This document shows positions 55,817-64,000 of a stretch of 64,000 nucleotides of DNA, piece by piece. The notes beneath the pieces are model-generated. The model saw nothing but the letters and a program-made list of their open reading frames with translations. It ran no database searches and was not told the DNA's origin. Source of the DNA: Pilasporangium apinafurcum (taxonomy: Eukaryota; Oomycota; Peronosporomycetes; Pythiales; Pythiaceae); assembly GCA_001600495.1 (NCBI GenBank), contig BCKE01000084.1, positions 1 to 64,000 of the forward strand, in the 5' to 3' direction. Within the stretch, counting starts at the first letter, position 1; each line of letters starts with the position of its first letter. The position numbers were made by a program, and so were the translations under genes.

Positions 55817-57766
55817 ATGACGCTGTTAACATCAGTCACAGTCATCTTGAGGCATATGGACATCTTCACAAACCACCAGGAGCTCGCGCAACTGGTAAAT
55901 ACGTTCGTCGATCCGTCCACATACTGGACGATCTCCATCGCAGCTAGTCGGCGGTTCCCACACTTGCTCGTACATTTAGGTTTACGGAGTTCCTACGCTG
56001 TCCATAAAGCTGCGTTCAGCGCCGCTATGCTGCTAGCAGCTGAATGCAATGATCTCCGCAAGATGCAGTGGCTATACACACAGTGTCCTGAAATGAACAT
56101 CAAGACAACCGTGATGGATACGGCAGCACGTGAGGGTTATCTGGAAATCATCCAGTGGATGCACACACACCATATCGGCAGTTGCTCCTCAGCAGCGATG
56201 GATGGAGCAGCTCAATGTGGTCATTTAAAAGTAGTCCAGTGGCTGCATGAGCATCGAAGTGAAGGTTGTACCAGCAATGCCATGGATTTCGCAACCAATC
56301 AAGGCTTCTACGATATCGTCAAGTGGTTGCACGAGAATCGAACGGAAGGTTGCACGACCAGCGCAATGGATTCCGCGGCATGGGATAACAATCTCGAGAT
56401 GGTCAAATGGTTTCATGCTAATCGTAGTGAAGGTTGTTCCACACAGGCGATGGATGCCGCGGTCGAGCAAGGGTCATTGGAAATGGTGCAGTGGCTTCAT
56501 ACAAATCGACATGAGGGTTGTACCACCAATGCCATGGATACAGCCGCCAGCAATAACGATCTACAAATGATACAATGGTTGCATGACAATCGAAGCGAAG
56601 GCTGCACGACGAGTGCAATGAATATGGCAGCTATTAACGGTCATGTAAAAATGCTCGAGTGGTTGCATGCGAATCGTACTGAAGGCTGTACAATTGTTGC
56701 AATGAACGGTGTCGCGGAATACGATCAATTGGAATCCCTAAAATGGCTGCATGCGCATCGATCGGAAGGGTGCACGACTCATGCAATGGATGCTGCAGCA
56801 ATGAAAGGCTATCTTCATATTATCCAGTGGCTCCATGAAAACCGAAGCGAAGGTTGTACGTCTAACGCTATGGATATGGCCGCTCGAAACGGTCATCTTG
56901 ACGTAGTGAAGTGGCTGCATAAGCATCGCCATGAAGGCTGTACGAACAATGCGATGGAAGTGGCTGCGAGAGATGGGCGATTGGAGATAGTTGAGTGGCT
57001 GCACACGCATAGAAATGAAGGATGTACAACTGGAGCGATGGATTGGTCAGCGTCCACTGGTCGTTTAGAGATTCTGAAGTGGCTGCATGGCAATCGAATG
57101 GAAGGATGCACGATAAATGCATTGGACTGGGCCGCAGAGCAGGGTCATTTGGAAGTAGTACAGTGGTTGTACGCGAATCGAAGCGAAGTCAGAGGTTCTC
57201 CTACCTGTGCCATGGATGGTGCTGCTGCGAATAATCATCTCAAGATCGTCCAATGGCTTCACGAAAACGTCCCCACAGCCAATTGCACCACTTACGCGAT
57301 GAACTCTGCGGCTCGAAATCGGATGTTGGAAATTGTCAAGTGGCTACATGAGAACCGAACCGAAGGCTGTACGACTGATGCTATGGATTGGGCTGCTCAG
57401 AGAGACTATCTAGAGGTAGTGGAGTGGTTGCATACCCATCGAAACGAAGGCTGTACAACTTATGCCATGGATACTGCCGCCGCCAGTGGGCTATTGGATA
57501 TGGTGCAGTGGCTGCATAAACACCGAACCGAAGGTTGCACAACCCGTGCGATGGACGAAACTGCACGTGGCGGTCATTTGGATATGGTGAAATGGCTTCA
57601 TGATCATCGTACTGAGGGTTGCACGACGGATGCGATGGACAATGCTGCAATGTGTGGCCACATAGAGATCATCAAGTGGCTGCACGAACACCGCCACGAA
57701 GGTTGCACGACCCGTGCAATGAATAATGCCACGTTCTATCGTCAACACCAAGTGGTACAGTGTTAA
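55817..57766 (+). CDS. Ankyrin-repeat protein with about 20 oomycete-type units
   Basis: Single exon, 649 residues from the ATG at 55817 (an in-frame TTG at 55808 is not a likely start). After an N-terminal ~85-residue segment (ELAQLVNTFVDPSTYWTI, F-box-like in position but not matched), about 20 units of roughly 31-33 residues repeat the pattern W-L-H-x-N/H-R-x-E-G-C-T-x-x-A-M-D-x-A-A-x-x-G-x-L-x-x-V-K/Q. The phase is that of oomycete ankyrin families. Unit 14 carries a small insertion (RSEVRGSPTCAM) and unit 15 a degenerate turn (VPTANCTTYAM). Ankyrin arrays bind proteins. No membrane or catalytic domain follows, and the chain stops soon after the last unit. Confidence 0.93.
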   Translation: MTLLTSVTVILRHMDIFTNHQELAQLVNTFVDPSTYWTISIAASRRFPHLLVHLGLRSSYAVHKAAFSAAMLLAAECNDLRKMQWLYTQCPEMNIKTTVMDTAAREGYLEIIQWMHTHHIGSCSSAAMDGAAQCGHLKVVQWLHEHRSEGCTSNAMDFATNQGFYDIVKWLHENRTEGCTTSAMDSAAWDNNLEMVKWFHANRSEGCSTQAMDAAVEQGSLEMVQWLHTNRHEGCTTNAMDTAASNNDLQMIQWLHDNRSEGCTTSAMNMAAINGHVKMLEWLHANRTEGCTIVAMNGVAEYDQLESLKWLHAHRSEGCTTHAMDAAAMKGYLHIIQWLHENRSEGCTSNAMDMAARNGHLDVVKWLHKHRHEGCTNNAMEVAARDGRLEIVEWLHTHRNEGCTTGAMDWSASTGRLEILKWLHGNRMEGCTINALDWAAEQGHLEVVQWLYANRSEVRGSPTCAMDGAAANNHLKIVQWLHENVPTANCTTYAMNSAARNRMLEIVKWLHENRTEGCTTDAMDWAAQRDYLEVVEWLHTHRNEGCTTYAMDTAAASGLLDMVQWLHKHRTEGCTTRAMDETARGGHLDMVKWLHDHRTEGCTTDAMDNAAMCGHIEIIKWLHEHRHEGCTTRAMNNATFYRQHQVVQC

Positions 57767-57927
57767 AAGAACAATCGGGATGAGTTCCAAGGTACAGAGG
57801 AGAGAAGATAACGACTCTGCCTGAGCGAAGAAGGCCATGCATACTTCGAACAAGTAAATGTTGAAGTGAAATCAAGCTTACACACGGCAACACATTGCAT
57901 TTTATACTCCTTTTATTTCTCATCTAT

Positions 57928-59322
57928 CTATTCTTCCTCTATGCTCACAACATCCGGAAACTGTGCGACCAGCGACATAAGCGCTTCTCCTTTCAAAAAC
58001 GCTGCCGACAGTTGCCCGACAATTCGCAGCGCCTCCAAATGGTCGATCTTGCCCGCCGATTTCGCCCATCGATTCACGTTGGGCGAGAAAATGGACATAT
58101 CCGAGAAATTGTTGTGTCTTGCCCGTCGAATCACCAGGAGCTTCGAGGCTTCATGCGTGCAGCCCGCGATATGCTGTTTTACATCCTCGTAATTCGGTTT
58201 CCAATTGTAAAAATGCTCTGAAAGCAAATGGAAAACTGGCACGCGGCTGCCCAGTCCGCTACGTGCATGATCTCCAAGCGGCTCCATCCACGCGTCTAGC
58301 AACACAGCCGTCTGGAATCGTTCGTCTTCATGCGCAGCAGTCAACGCTGTGGCGGCACCAAAAGAATGCCCCGCAATACTCACATTGGTGAGATCAGCAA
58401 ACTCAAACACATCGCCTGGTAATTTCTTGGCATATTCTTCGTGGATCGCATCTAAAAGATCTCGAACTTCTTTGACACGGCGCAGCAACTGGCTGTGACG
58501 AAATCGATAGCCTGCACCATCGATATCGTCTCGAATCTCGGGGGTAATTTTATGGTAATACTCAATTTTCCCATCTTCCGGACTTGTGACGCTCGCGGAG
58601 CCATCACAATGACCCAACATAACGACGATATGGCCTTGACTCGCGAGCTGCTGGTTAATATGTGAATACATTTCTACTGAACCAGCCAATCCGTGGCTGT
58701 AGATGACAACTGGCCATCCGTTCTTCTTTCCTTCTTCTCCTTGCTGTGGTGGCTTAGCGACTGGTGCATCCTTCCATGCAGCCAGCTCACCATTGATGAA
58801 ATTATGGAACACCCACGCTGGGATACCAGAGAACACACTCAGTCCTTTCGCCAAATGCTGGCCATGCAGAGCATATCGCACGCGTTGAGAAGTTTTGCCA
58901 ACTATTACTGCGGGATAAAAGACGCGGCATTCCACACCACCATAGCGCTTTGTACGACATCCAATTGTCTCGTATGGTCCATGCAAATGCGAGAAATCTG
59001 GCCACGGAAACAGCCACGACGACAGCCAAGCCAATGCCACGCCTACCACTGCCAGCCAGTAGAGATAGGACCACCATGATACGTTTAAGATATCGCTCTC
59101 AGATAGTACCGTCGCTGCTATATAGCCATTGTATGGTATTACACCTGTGTACAACGTCCACATTTCACCACGTGCTTCGTGCAGAAGCAAGGCAATCATC
59201 ACGACAACCACGGATGCTATTGCCAACGACGGAGCTGCTGGTGGCAGGTAGCCATTTACAATGAGCTGACACGTACAAGCTGCCAACAGCGCGTACTCCT
59301 TCACCTGCGCTGCCACTACCAT
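57928..59322 (-). CDS. Platelet-activating-factor acetylhydrolase-like lipase, membrane-anchored
   Basis: Single exon, 464 residues. The N-terminal ~130 residues contain several membrane helices (LIVNGYLPPAAPSLAIASVV, VVVMIALLL, YLYWLAVVGVALAWLSSWLF). The catalytic part matches PAF-AH/PLA2G7. Oxyanion region: VVIYSHGLAGSVEMYSHINQ. Family block: GHIVVMLGHCDGSA. Nucleophile elbow: AGHSFGAATAL (Ser about 322). Acid: LLDAWMEPLG (Asp about 346). His: RRARHNNFSDM (about 402). The enzymes cleave short or oxidised sn-2 acyl groups from phospholipids. The multi-helix N-terminus is unlike secreted human PAF-AH and places the enzyme in a membrane. It converges on the ankyrin gene. Confidence 0.88.
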   Translation of the reverse strand: MVVAAQVKEYALLAACTCQLIVNGYLPPAAPSLAIASVVVVMIALLLHEARGEMWTLYTGVIPYNGYIAATVLSESDILNVSWWSYLYWLAVVGVALAWLSSWLFPWPDFSHLHGPYETIGCRTKRYGGVECRVFYPAVIVGKTSQRVRYALHGQHLAKGLSVFSGIPAWVFHNFINGELAAWKDAPVAKPPQQGEEGKKNGWPVVIYSHGLAGSVEMYSHINQQLASQGHIVVMLGHCDGSASVTSPEDGKIEYYHKITPEIRDDIDGAGYRFRHSQLLRRVKEVRDLLDAIHEEYAKKLPGDVFEFADLTNVSIAGHSFGAATALTAAHEDERFQTAVLLDAWMEPLGDHARSGLGSRVPVFHLLSEHFYNWKPNYEDVKQHIAGCTHEASKLLVIRRARHNNFSDMSIFSPNVNRWAKSAGKIDHLEALRIVGQLSAAFLKGEALMSLVAQFPDVVSIEEE

Positions 59323-59966
59323 CGTTCCTCCCGGGTTCTTTCCTGTTGCTTCAGCGAAGTTTCTTCAGAACGCGACGGTTTGACAAATGGACGTCCATCA
59401 TTTCCACGCAGATCTGTCATTTTAGATGGGACAAGCGATGACGTCAACACTGTCGGCAAACAAGACACTGTTTTAAGATATTTAATACTATAAATCCATA
59501 AATAACAGCTGTGCGTTATTTAAGGGAAAAAGAATTAATTTATTGGATGCTGGTTTTATGCTCTACGTCATCAACAGCAATCGTTTCCCGTTTGAGTGAC
59601 AAAATGTATGAAATCTCTAGGAAACATTCGCAGATGATCATCCGGCGATAAACTGTGAGGCAATCGCAGAGAAGTCCAATCTGTCGTTAATTCCTACAAG
59701 TGAAATTAAACCGTTATATTTCATGCTAGTAAATTTATTCGTAATTTTTATGTAATGTATGTGTGTGAATTATAAGATATCGATGGCAATATTTTGTGGA
59801 ATGTGTGGTAACCAAATCTGATTCGTGGAATCCAAAGCGCACTCACAGAAAAAAAATTATTCACCTCCAGAGATGCTCTGCGCGTTCATGATTTGAGTTC
59901 TCAGAAGAGCGAAGGCACTTAATCCATCACCAGTAAAGCATCATCACCATTCTTGTGTCACTATGG
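59323..59966. other. Intergenic, AT-rich, nothing recognised
   Basis: Spacer between the PAF-AH-like start and the ankyrin-kinase relic. Confidence 0.5.
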
Positions 59967-61134
59967 ATGGATATGGCAGAAATATCCTCGGTTTATATGG
60001 ACAACCGACTAACAGATGCCTCCCGTGAAGGAGATGGAGATGCACAAGCACTACATTATGCTGCCAAATCTGGGGACATTGAAATGGTGCAGTACTTGTT
60101 ACAAAATGGTGTCGTGATCAATCGCCACAATGATGAAGGATGGACAGTACTACATTATGCTTCATCCAGAGAAAACCTTGAAACGATACAGTTCTTGGTG
60201 CAGAACGGTGCCACAGTCGATCATCGCGATAATGAATGACGGACAGCATTACATGAAGCCGCCATATCTGGGAACATTGAAATGGTGCAGCATCTGGTAC
60301 AGAGCGGTGTCACAGTCAACGATCGCAATAATTTCGGTCAGGCAGCACTACATCAAGCCACTAGATTTGGAAACGTTAAACTGGTGTAGTACTTGGTACA
60401 GAATGTTGCCATATCATGGAATGTGGTTGGGCTCTGATATCGTTATCAAGAAAGTGCCTTCTCAAGAAGATGAAGATTTCCACAAGTTATTCACGCAGGA
60501 ACTGGAAATTTGGTTTAAGCTCTTTCATTCATACATCGCCCAACTATATGGCGCGTGTCATGTCGGTGACTAGCCTTTCTTCGTGTGCGAATTCGCTGGC
60601 AACGAACAATTGGATGTGTATTTGGAGAAGCATCCAGAACAAGCATGGTCCAAGCTATATGAAGCAGCACTAGGACTGCAGTACTTGTACTACCGTGGTA
60701 TCGTGCATGACGATCTCAAGTGCAACAATATTTTGATTGGGAGCGATGATCTGGCGAAATTGACAGATTTTGGGTTAAGTTTGGATACCAAGAGCGAAAT
60801 GAAGCATGGTACTCATGGTCAAGTTGATGCGGTACGATGGAAAGCTCCAAAGTGTTTAAAAGGCGAGGAACCAACATCTGCGTCGGGCACTTATTCGTTT
60901 GCTATGTGTATTATGAAAGTTCTGAGTGGGAAGTTTCCATGGAGGAATGTAATTGTTGATGCAGTGAAGTTTCACGTCAAGAGAGGGAGGTTACCTAAGC
61001 GACCTGTAGGGTTTGAAGATGATCAGCGGCAGTTGGTGACGCAGAGGTGCAAGTTTGATCCAAATGAGCGATTGGTGATCGACAAAGTAGTTCAGCAGCT
61101 CAAGGAATTAACTTTAAGCTTAACCAAGCCATGA
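59967..61134 (+). pseudogene. Ankyrin-TKL protein kinase pseudogene
   Basis: Reads as ankyrin repeats followed by a TKL-type kinase domain but is broken. Ankyrin units include ALHYAAKSGDIEMVQYLLQN and TVLHYASSRENLETIQFLVQ. An in-frame TGA at 60237-60239 replaces an expected Trp codon (DNE-stop-RTALHEAA). TAG at 60387-60389 replaces a likely Gln. The frame shifts between about 60390 and 60425. A third stop at 60571-60573 lies before PFFVCEFAGN. Kinase landmarks: IVIKKV (Lys), GIVHDDLKCNNILI (HRD changed to HDD), DFGLS, RWKAPKCLKGEEPT and ERLVIDKVVQQL. The last 183 residues are intact. Ankyrin-TKL kinases are expanded in oomycetes; this copy is inactive unless the stops are assembly errors. Confidence 0.85.
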
Positions 61135-61408
61135 CTCGCTGCAGCAGAACAGCGGTAACGTGAATGTTTTAGCAAAGTATCCTGATCGTGCTTTTAGTGG
61201 GTGAACATTTTAGCAAATGTGTCCTTCCGCAAGCTTCGCATCCGGAACAATGAAAGCCTGGCTATGACAGAGATACAGACAGAAGATGATTATGTACAGC
61301 ACCAGAATGTAACGGAGCACAAAGCGTTATAAGCCCCTGATATTGCCTGACTAAACAAAATTTGAGAGGTGCATTCGAAGTTAGCGGTGGATTAACCTCT
61401 ACACTCTT
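61135..61408. other. Short spacer, nothing recognised
   Basis: 274 bp between two relics. No gene seen. Confidence 0.4.
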
Positions 61409-61938
61409 TTGCGTATGTTCAAATTAACTTGTAGTCAAAGAACGAGTGTGACGATTCTGAATTGGCTGACGTCTCAAATAAATAAGTGTAACCAAGAATT
61501 CGAGAGCAAGTACGGTAACTTGGTATCTTTCTCCATCATCGGTGTCACCAGCCGCCTCTCCATTTCCAGGTTTTTAGCTCATCAAAAAAAATTGTCTGTA
61601 GCACCAGCTATGCTACAGCACGTATCGAGCGACTAATTCACTTGGAAACTCTTGAAATTATCAGCTATACCCTTGAGGATATTGCTGCATTCTCAGAAGT
61701 GACCAAACTCACGCAATTCCTGTACGTCTCAACATGGGATTTGAAGTTTGGCAAAGTCAATACTCTCTTCTTAGCGCAGTGTAGTAACGACACAAGCCGT
61801 GCTCACAAATCCCTTACCACATATCTCCACGGTACGCTCACGAATCTGATCGATGCATTTTCGATATCCCAACTCGTTCTGTACTGGAAATCACTAAAGT
61901 TGGCGCCCGAAGTGGAGCTAATTCAGTCGAGAATGTAG
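61409..61938 (+). pseudogene. Relic of an unknown family, copy A (frameshifted)
   Basis: Two overlapping frames join across an A-run at about 61584-61591. The first gives EFESKYGNLVSFSIIGVTSR, the second IVCSTSYATARIERLIHLET followed by LEIISYTLED. The joined order matches copy B on the opposite strand (ELEAKYGDLAAFSI; FVYSASYGTNFIKQLIHLDP; LEVVGYILD). No known domain. The break in a homopolymer could be a sequencing error or real decay. Confidence 0.55.
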
Positions 61939-62174
61939 CCAACGACTTCGAGCGGATCCAAGTGGATCAACTGTTTAATGAAATTGGTGCCATAACTTGC
62001 ACTATAGACAAACATTTGGATATCCGCTTGAAAAGTATAGATAAAAATCGAGAAGTCGGTGATGGCACTCGCGATAGAGAAAGCTGCTAAGTCACCGTAT
62101 TTAGCTTCTAGTTCCTGGGCATATGCAGGGATTTCCCTTGAGTCGATGTATATCGATGGATGAGGGATCTGCAT
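61923..62174 (-). pseudogene. Fragment of the same unknown family, copy B (inverted)
   Basis: An 83-residue frame ending at 61923, with SREIPAYAQELEAKYGDLAA and FIKQLIHLDPLEVVGYILD, similar to copy A residue for residue in two blocks. It ends abruptly where copy A continues for another ~85 residues, so it looks truncated. It could be a short intact gene, but the shortened end and the nearby inverted partner favour a relic. Confidence 0.45.
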
Positions 62175-62330
62175 CTGCCTGACTTCATGTTTTCAGGTGA
62201 TTGATTCTTGGGTGCATAGTTCACGCCTCAATCCATAAAGTTCAATAAACTACTTGTTTGCAAAAGACATGGCTTACCTTCTACTTTTTAATTGCTCATT
62301 TCAGTTTCCGTTCACATCCTTTTAGTACTA

Positions 62331-64000
62331 TTACTTCATCAGTTCATGTTCTATGTCTAAATCTCGGACCGTGAGGCTGTACTTTGAAGGCGGTTTGCTT
62401 TTCGCCTCTTCAATCATTTCTTCAATATTTGCAGGTGTGGCGGCAGTAGGCACAGTTTGCCCACAAATCTGGAGGACAGCCTGTCCAACACGGAGCAGGC
62501 CAGTTCTTTCTGCAGGGCCAGTACTTGAGATGAACGCTCGAATGTACGCCGCTTCGTCGTTCCAATTGCCAAACAAAATGCCTAACGGTGCTTTTGGAAA
62601 CAAGATCTCTTTCGTGGGTACTGACGCATGTAATGCAGTAATAGCATCGCTGGGATCGCTGGTATGTGACTTCGCCTCGCTAAGAATTTTCTGGTTTCCC
62701 TCCGCAGTTTCAAATTTGTCTCCTATCGGAACTGAACCTGAGCGGATGGCGAGATAGTGCTCTCGAGATACAAAAATTGCTCGCATGGGTTCTTTTAGCT
62801 CGGCGATTTGCCTCAACGTTTCCATTATCGCGGCGAAGTTTCTCTGGTGCGGTGCGATCATAGAAACGCCATTCACCTCCAACAAAACATCGTGATGTTC
62901 CACAAGATGCGTCTTTTGTGCAAAGGAAGGAATCCGTGCAAACGCGGAGATGACAACGTAGTTCCGCTTGTCAGCGCTTTCTTCGTCCGATGGTTCCAGT
63001 TCGATCATAGGTGGCCATTCACGTAGCTTGATGATCCCATCTGGACTGGCAGCGAAATGTATCGTCACAGGCCGTTTCTTCATCTCTTTGAGTACCTGTA
63101 GTACTTCCGGTAGCGTTTTGAATCGTAGATCTATGTCGTTGATCTTCATCACCAAATGACCAACTTGAATTTTTCCAGTAAGTTCTGCCATGCATTTCTT
63201 CCCATCAGGTCCTGGATCCGCGAATCCCACCACAATGACTCCATAAGGAGCCAATGGGCGCGCTCGCAAACGCAGTCCAAATGGACCCTCCTGTTTAAAG
63301 ACAATACTATATGTCTCTGGCCGAGGCACGACACGCTGCATTCGATTCCGTAACACATCTTCCGCAGTCAGCGAGAAACGTATCGAAAATGGGAGCGGAA
63401 GCGTTTCTAGCAGCTTTGAGAGTTCACTCACCGTCAACTTCGCACATGATAGCCCATTAATCGCCAATACATTTGCGCCAACCGGGACACGCAGCAATTC
63501 ATTATTCAGGTGCGCATTATTTTCCACATCCACGACTCGGCTCACGACGATGTACTTGTTGAGAACGCCTCTCGAAAACGTGAATGGGACAGTGTTGCGC
63601 TCTGTAAAGATACATTCCAACTGTTGAGGCTCGATATCGACTTCTTTTGCGCCACGCCATGGACTGGCAGTAGGCAAATCTTCGACTCGAATATCCAGAA
63701 GCTGGAAAATTAGCGGCCAGTACTCGTCCATTTGCTCATTCAGCGTCGCCAGCAGCTTAATCATGTGACCAAGCAGCTTACTCTCCATGGTCTTCGCCAA
63801 ATATTCTCGGATTAACTCGGCGAATACTGATGCGAGCAAGTTATAGACGGAGCTGAACCAACTTCCTTGTACTGTGAGTTTCAGCTCTTCCCGAATTTCA
63901 ATGTCCATGGAGTTGAGAACCAATATCGGCTTAAACTCCCCCGTCTCTTTGTTGACGACGATCTTTTCAGCTTTAAATCCTAGTCCAATCATTCCGCCAC
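62331..64000 (-). CDS. Multi-PDZ protein with a helical N-terminal region (partial)
   Basis: The frame is open through the window edge; the first ATG seen is at 63992, but upstream codons (GGC GGA) stay open, so the true start may be outside. About 555 residues are visible. The first ~115 are helical/amphipathic (IEIREELKLTVQGSWFSSVY, LLGHMIKLLATLNEQMDEYW), reminiscent of lipid-binding-type domains such as HAM1; that is a weak impression. Four PDZ-like segments follow, each with a G-x-x-V-L/L-x-I-N/C-G core: VGANVLAINGLSCAKL, GKIQVGHLVMKINDIDL, HDVLLEVNGVSMI and LLRVGQAVLQICGQTV. The carboxylate loop is clear in the second (GPFGLRLRA) and the last (APLGILFGN). A scaffold at a membrane is the likely role. 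Confidence 0.75.
   Translation of the reverse strand, partial: GGMIGLGFKAEKIVVNKETGEFKPILVLNSMDIEIREELKLTVQGSWFSSVYNLLASVFAELIREYLAKTMESKLLGHMIKLLATLNEQMDEYWPLIFQLLDIRVEDLPTASPWRGAKEVDIEPQQLECIFTERNTVPFTFSRGVLNKYIVVSRVVDVENNAHLNNELLRVPVGANVLAINGLSCAKLTVSELSKLLETLPLPFSIRFSLTAEDVLRNRMQRVVPRPETYSIVFKQEGPFGLRLRARPLAPYGVIVVGFADPGPDGKKCMAELTGKIQVGHLVMKINDIDLRFKTLPEVLQVLKEMKKRPVTIHFAASPDGIIKLREWPPMIELEPSDEESADKRNYVVISAFARIPSFAQKTHLVEHHDVLLEVNGVSMIAPHQRNFAAIMETLRQIAELKEPMRAIFVSREHYLAIRSGSVPIGDKFETAEGNQKILSEAKSHTSDPSDAITALHASVPTKEILFPKAPLGILFGNWNDEAAYIRAFISSTGPAERTGLLRVGQAVLQICGQTVPTAATPANIEEMIEEAKSKPPSKYSLTVRDLDIEHELMK

Overview
This window is nuclear DNA from an oomycete, most likely a saprolegnialean water mould (Aphanomyces/Saprolegnia type). 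The genus is inferred, not proven. Supporting observations are a canonical calmodulin of the oomycete type, a long ankyrin protein built from the EGCT-AMD-AA repeat units common in these genomes, dense gene packing on both strands, small GT-AG introns (mostly 60-100 bp), an ankyrin/TKL-kinase relic and a decayed Fanzor (eukaryotic TnpB) copy. Scattered N bases (525-696, 25184, 25190, 40218) show it is a draft assembly. I rebuilt spliced models by hand from splice sites and reading phase; these are predictions without transcript support.

Layout. 1-1034 (-): N-terminal part of an NPC1-type sterol transporter, cut by the window edge. 2-7.5 kb: secreted protein, then three ribosome-related genes: IMP3 (-), dyskerin/Cbf5 (+) and mitochondrial bS18 (-). 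8-15.5 kb: PP2A B56 regulatory subunit (-), BRE/BABAM2-like subunit (+), CDC50 flippase subunit (-), HIG1/Rcf-type protein (-). 16-20 kb: a 1195-residue FUSC/aromatic-acid-exporter-like membrane protein with C-terminal EF-hands (+). 21-43 kb: four long-chain acyl-CoA synthetases (two +, two -), interleaved with a 5'-nucleotidase-family phosphoesterase, an EH-domain endocytic protein, a monoacylglycerol-lipase-like hydrolase, a double cyclic-nucleotide-binding protein and the Fanzor relic. 44-47 kb: a helicase-C-like pseudo-enzyme and a small membrane protein. 47.9-55 kb: a calcium block with two calmodulin-like proteins, calmodulin, a roadblock dynein light chain and an EF-hand/coiled-coil protein. 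55.8-64 kb: an ankyrin protein with about 20 repeats, a PAF-acetylhydrolase-like lipase, an ankyrin-kinase pseudogene, two inverted relics of an unknown family and a multi-PDZ protein running off the end.

Themes. Lipid handling dominates: sterol transport, a flippase subunit, four acyl-CoA synthetases, MAG lipase and PAF-AH-like lipase. Three of the four acyl-CoA synthetases start with an MGxxxS myristoylation-type N-terminus, and the fourth has a mitochondrial-type presequence. Calcium sensing is the second theme: calmodulin, its relatives, the EF-hand transporter and the EF-hand coiled-coil protein. Three ribosome-related genes lie next to two hairpins that share one 12-base core, a possible co-regulation signal.
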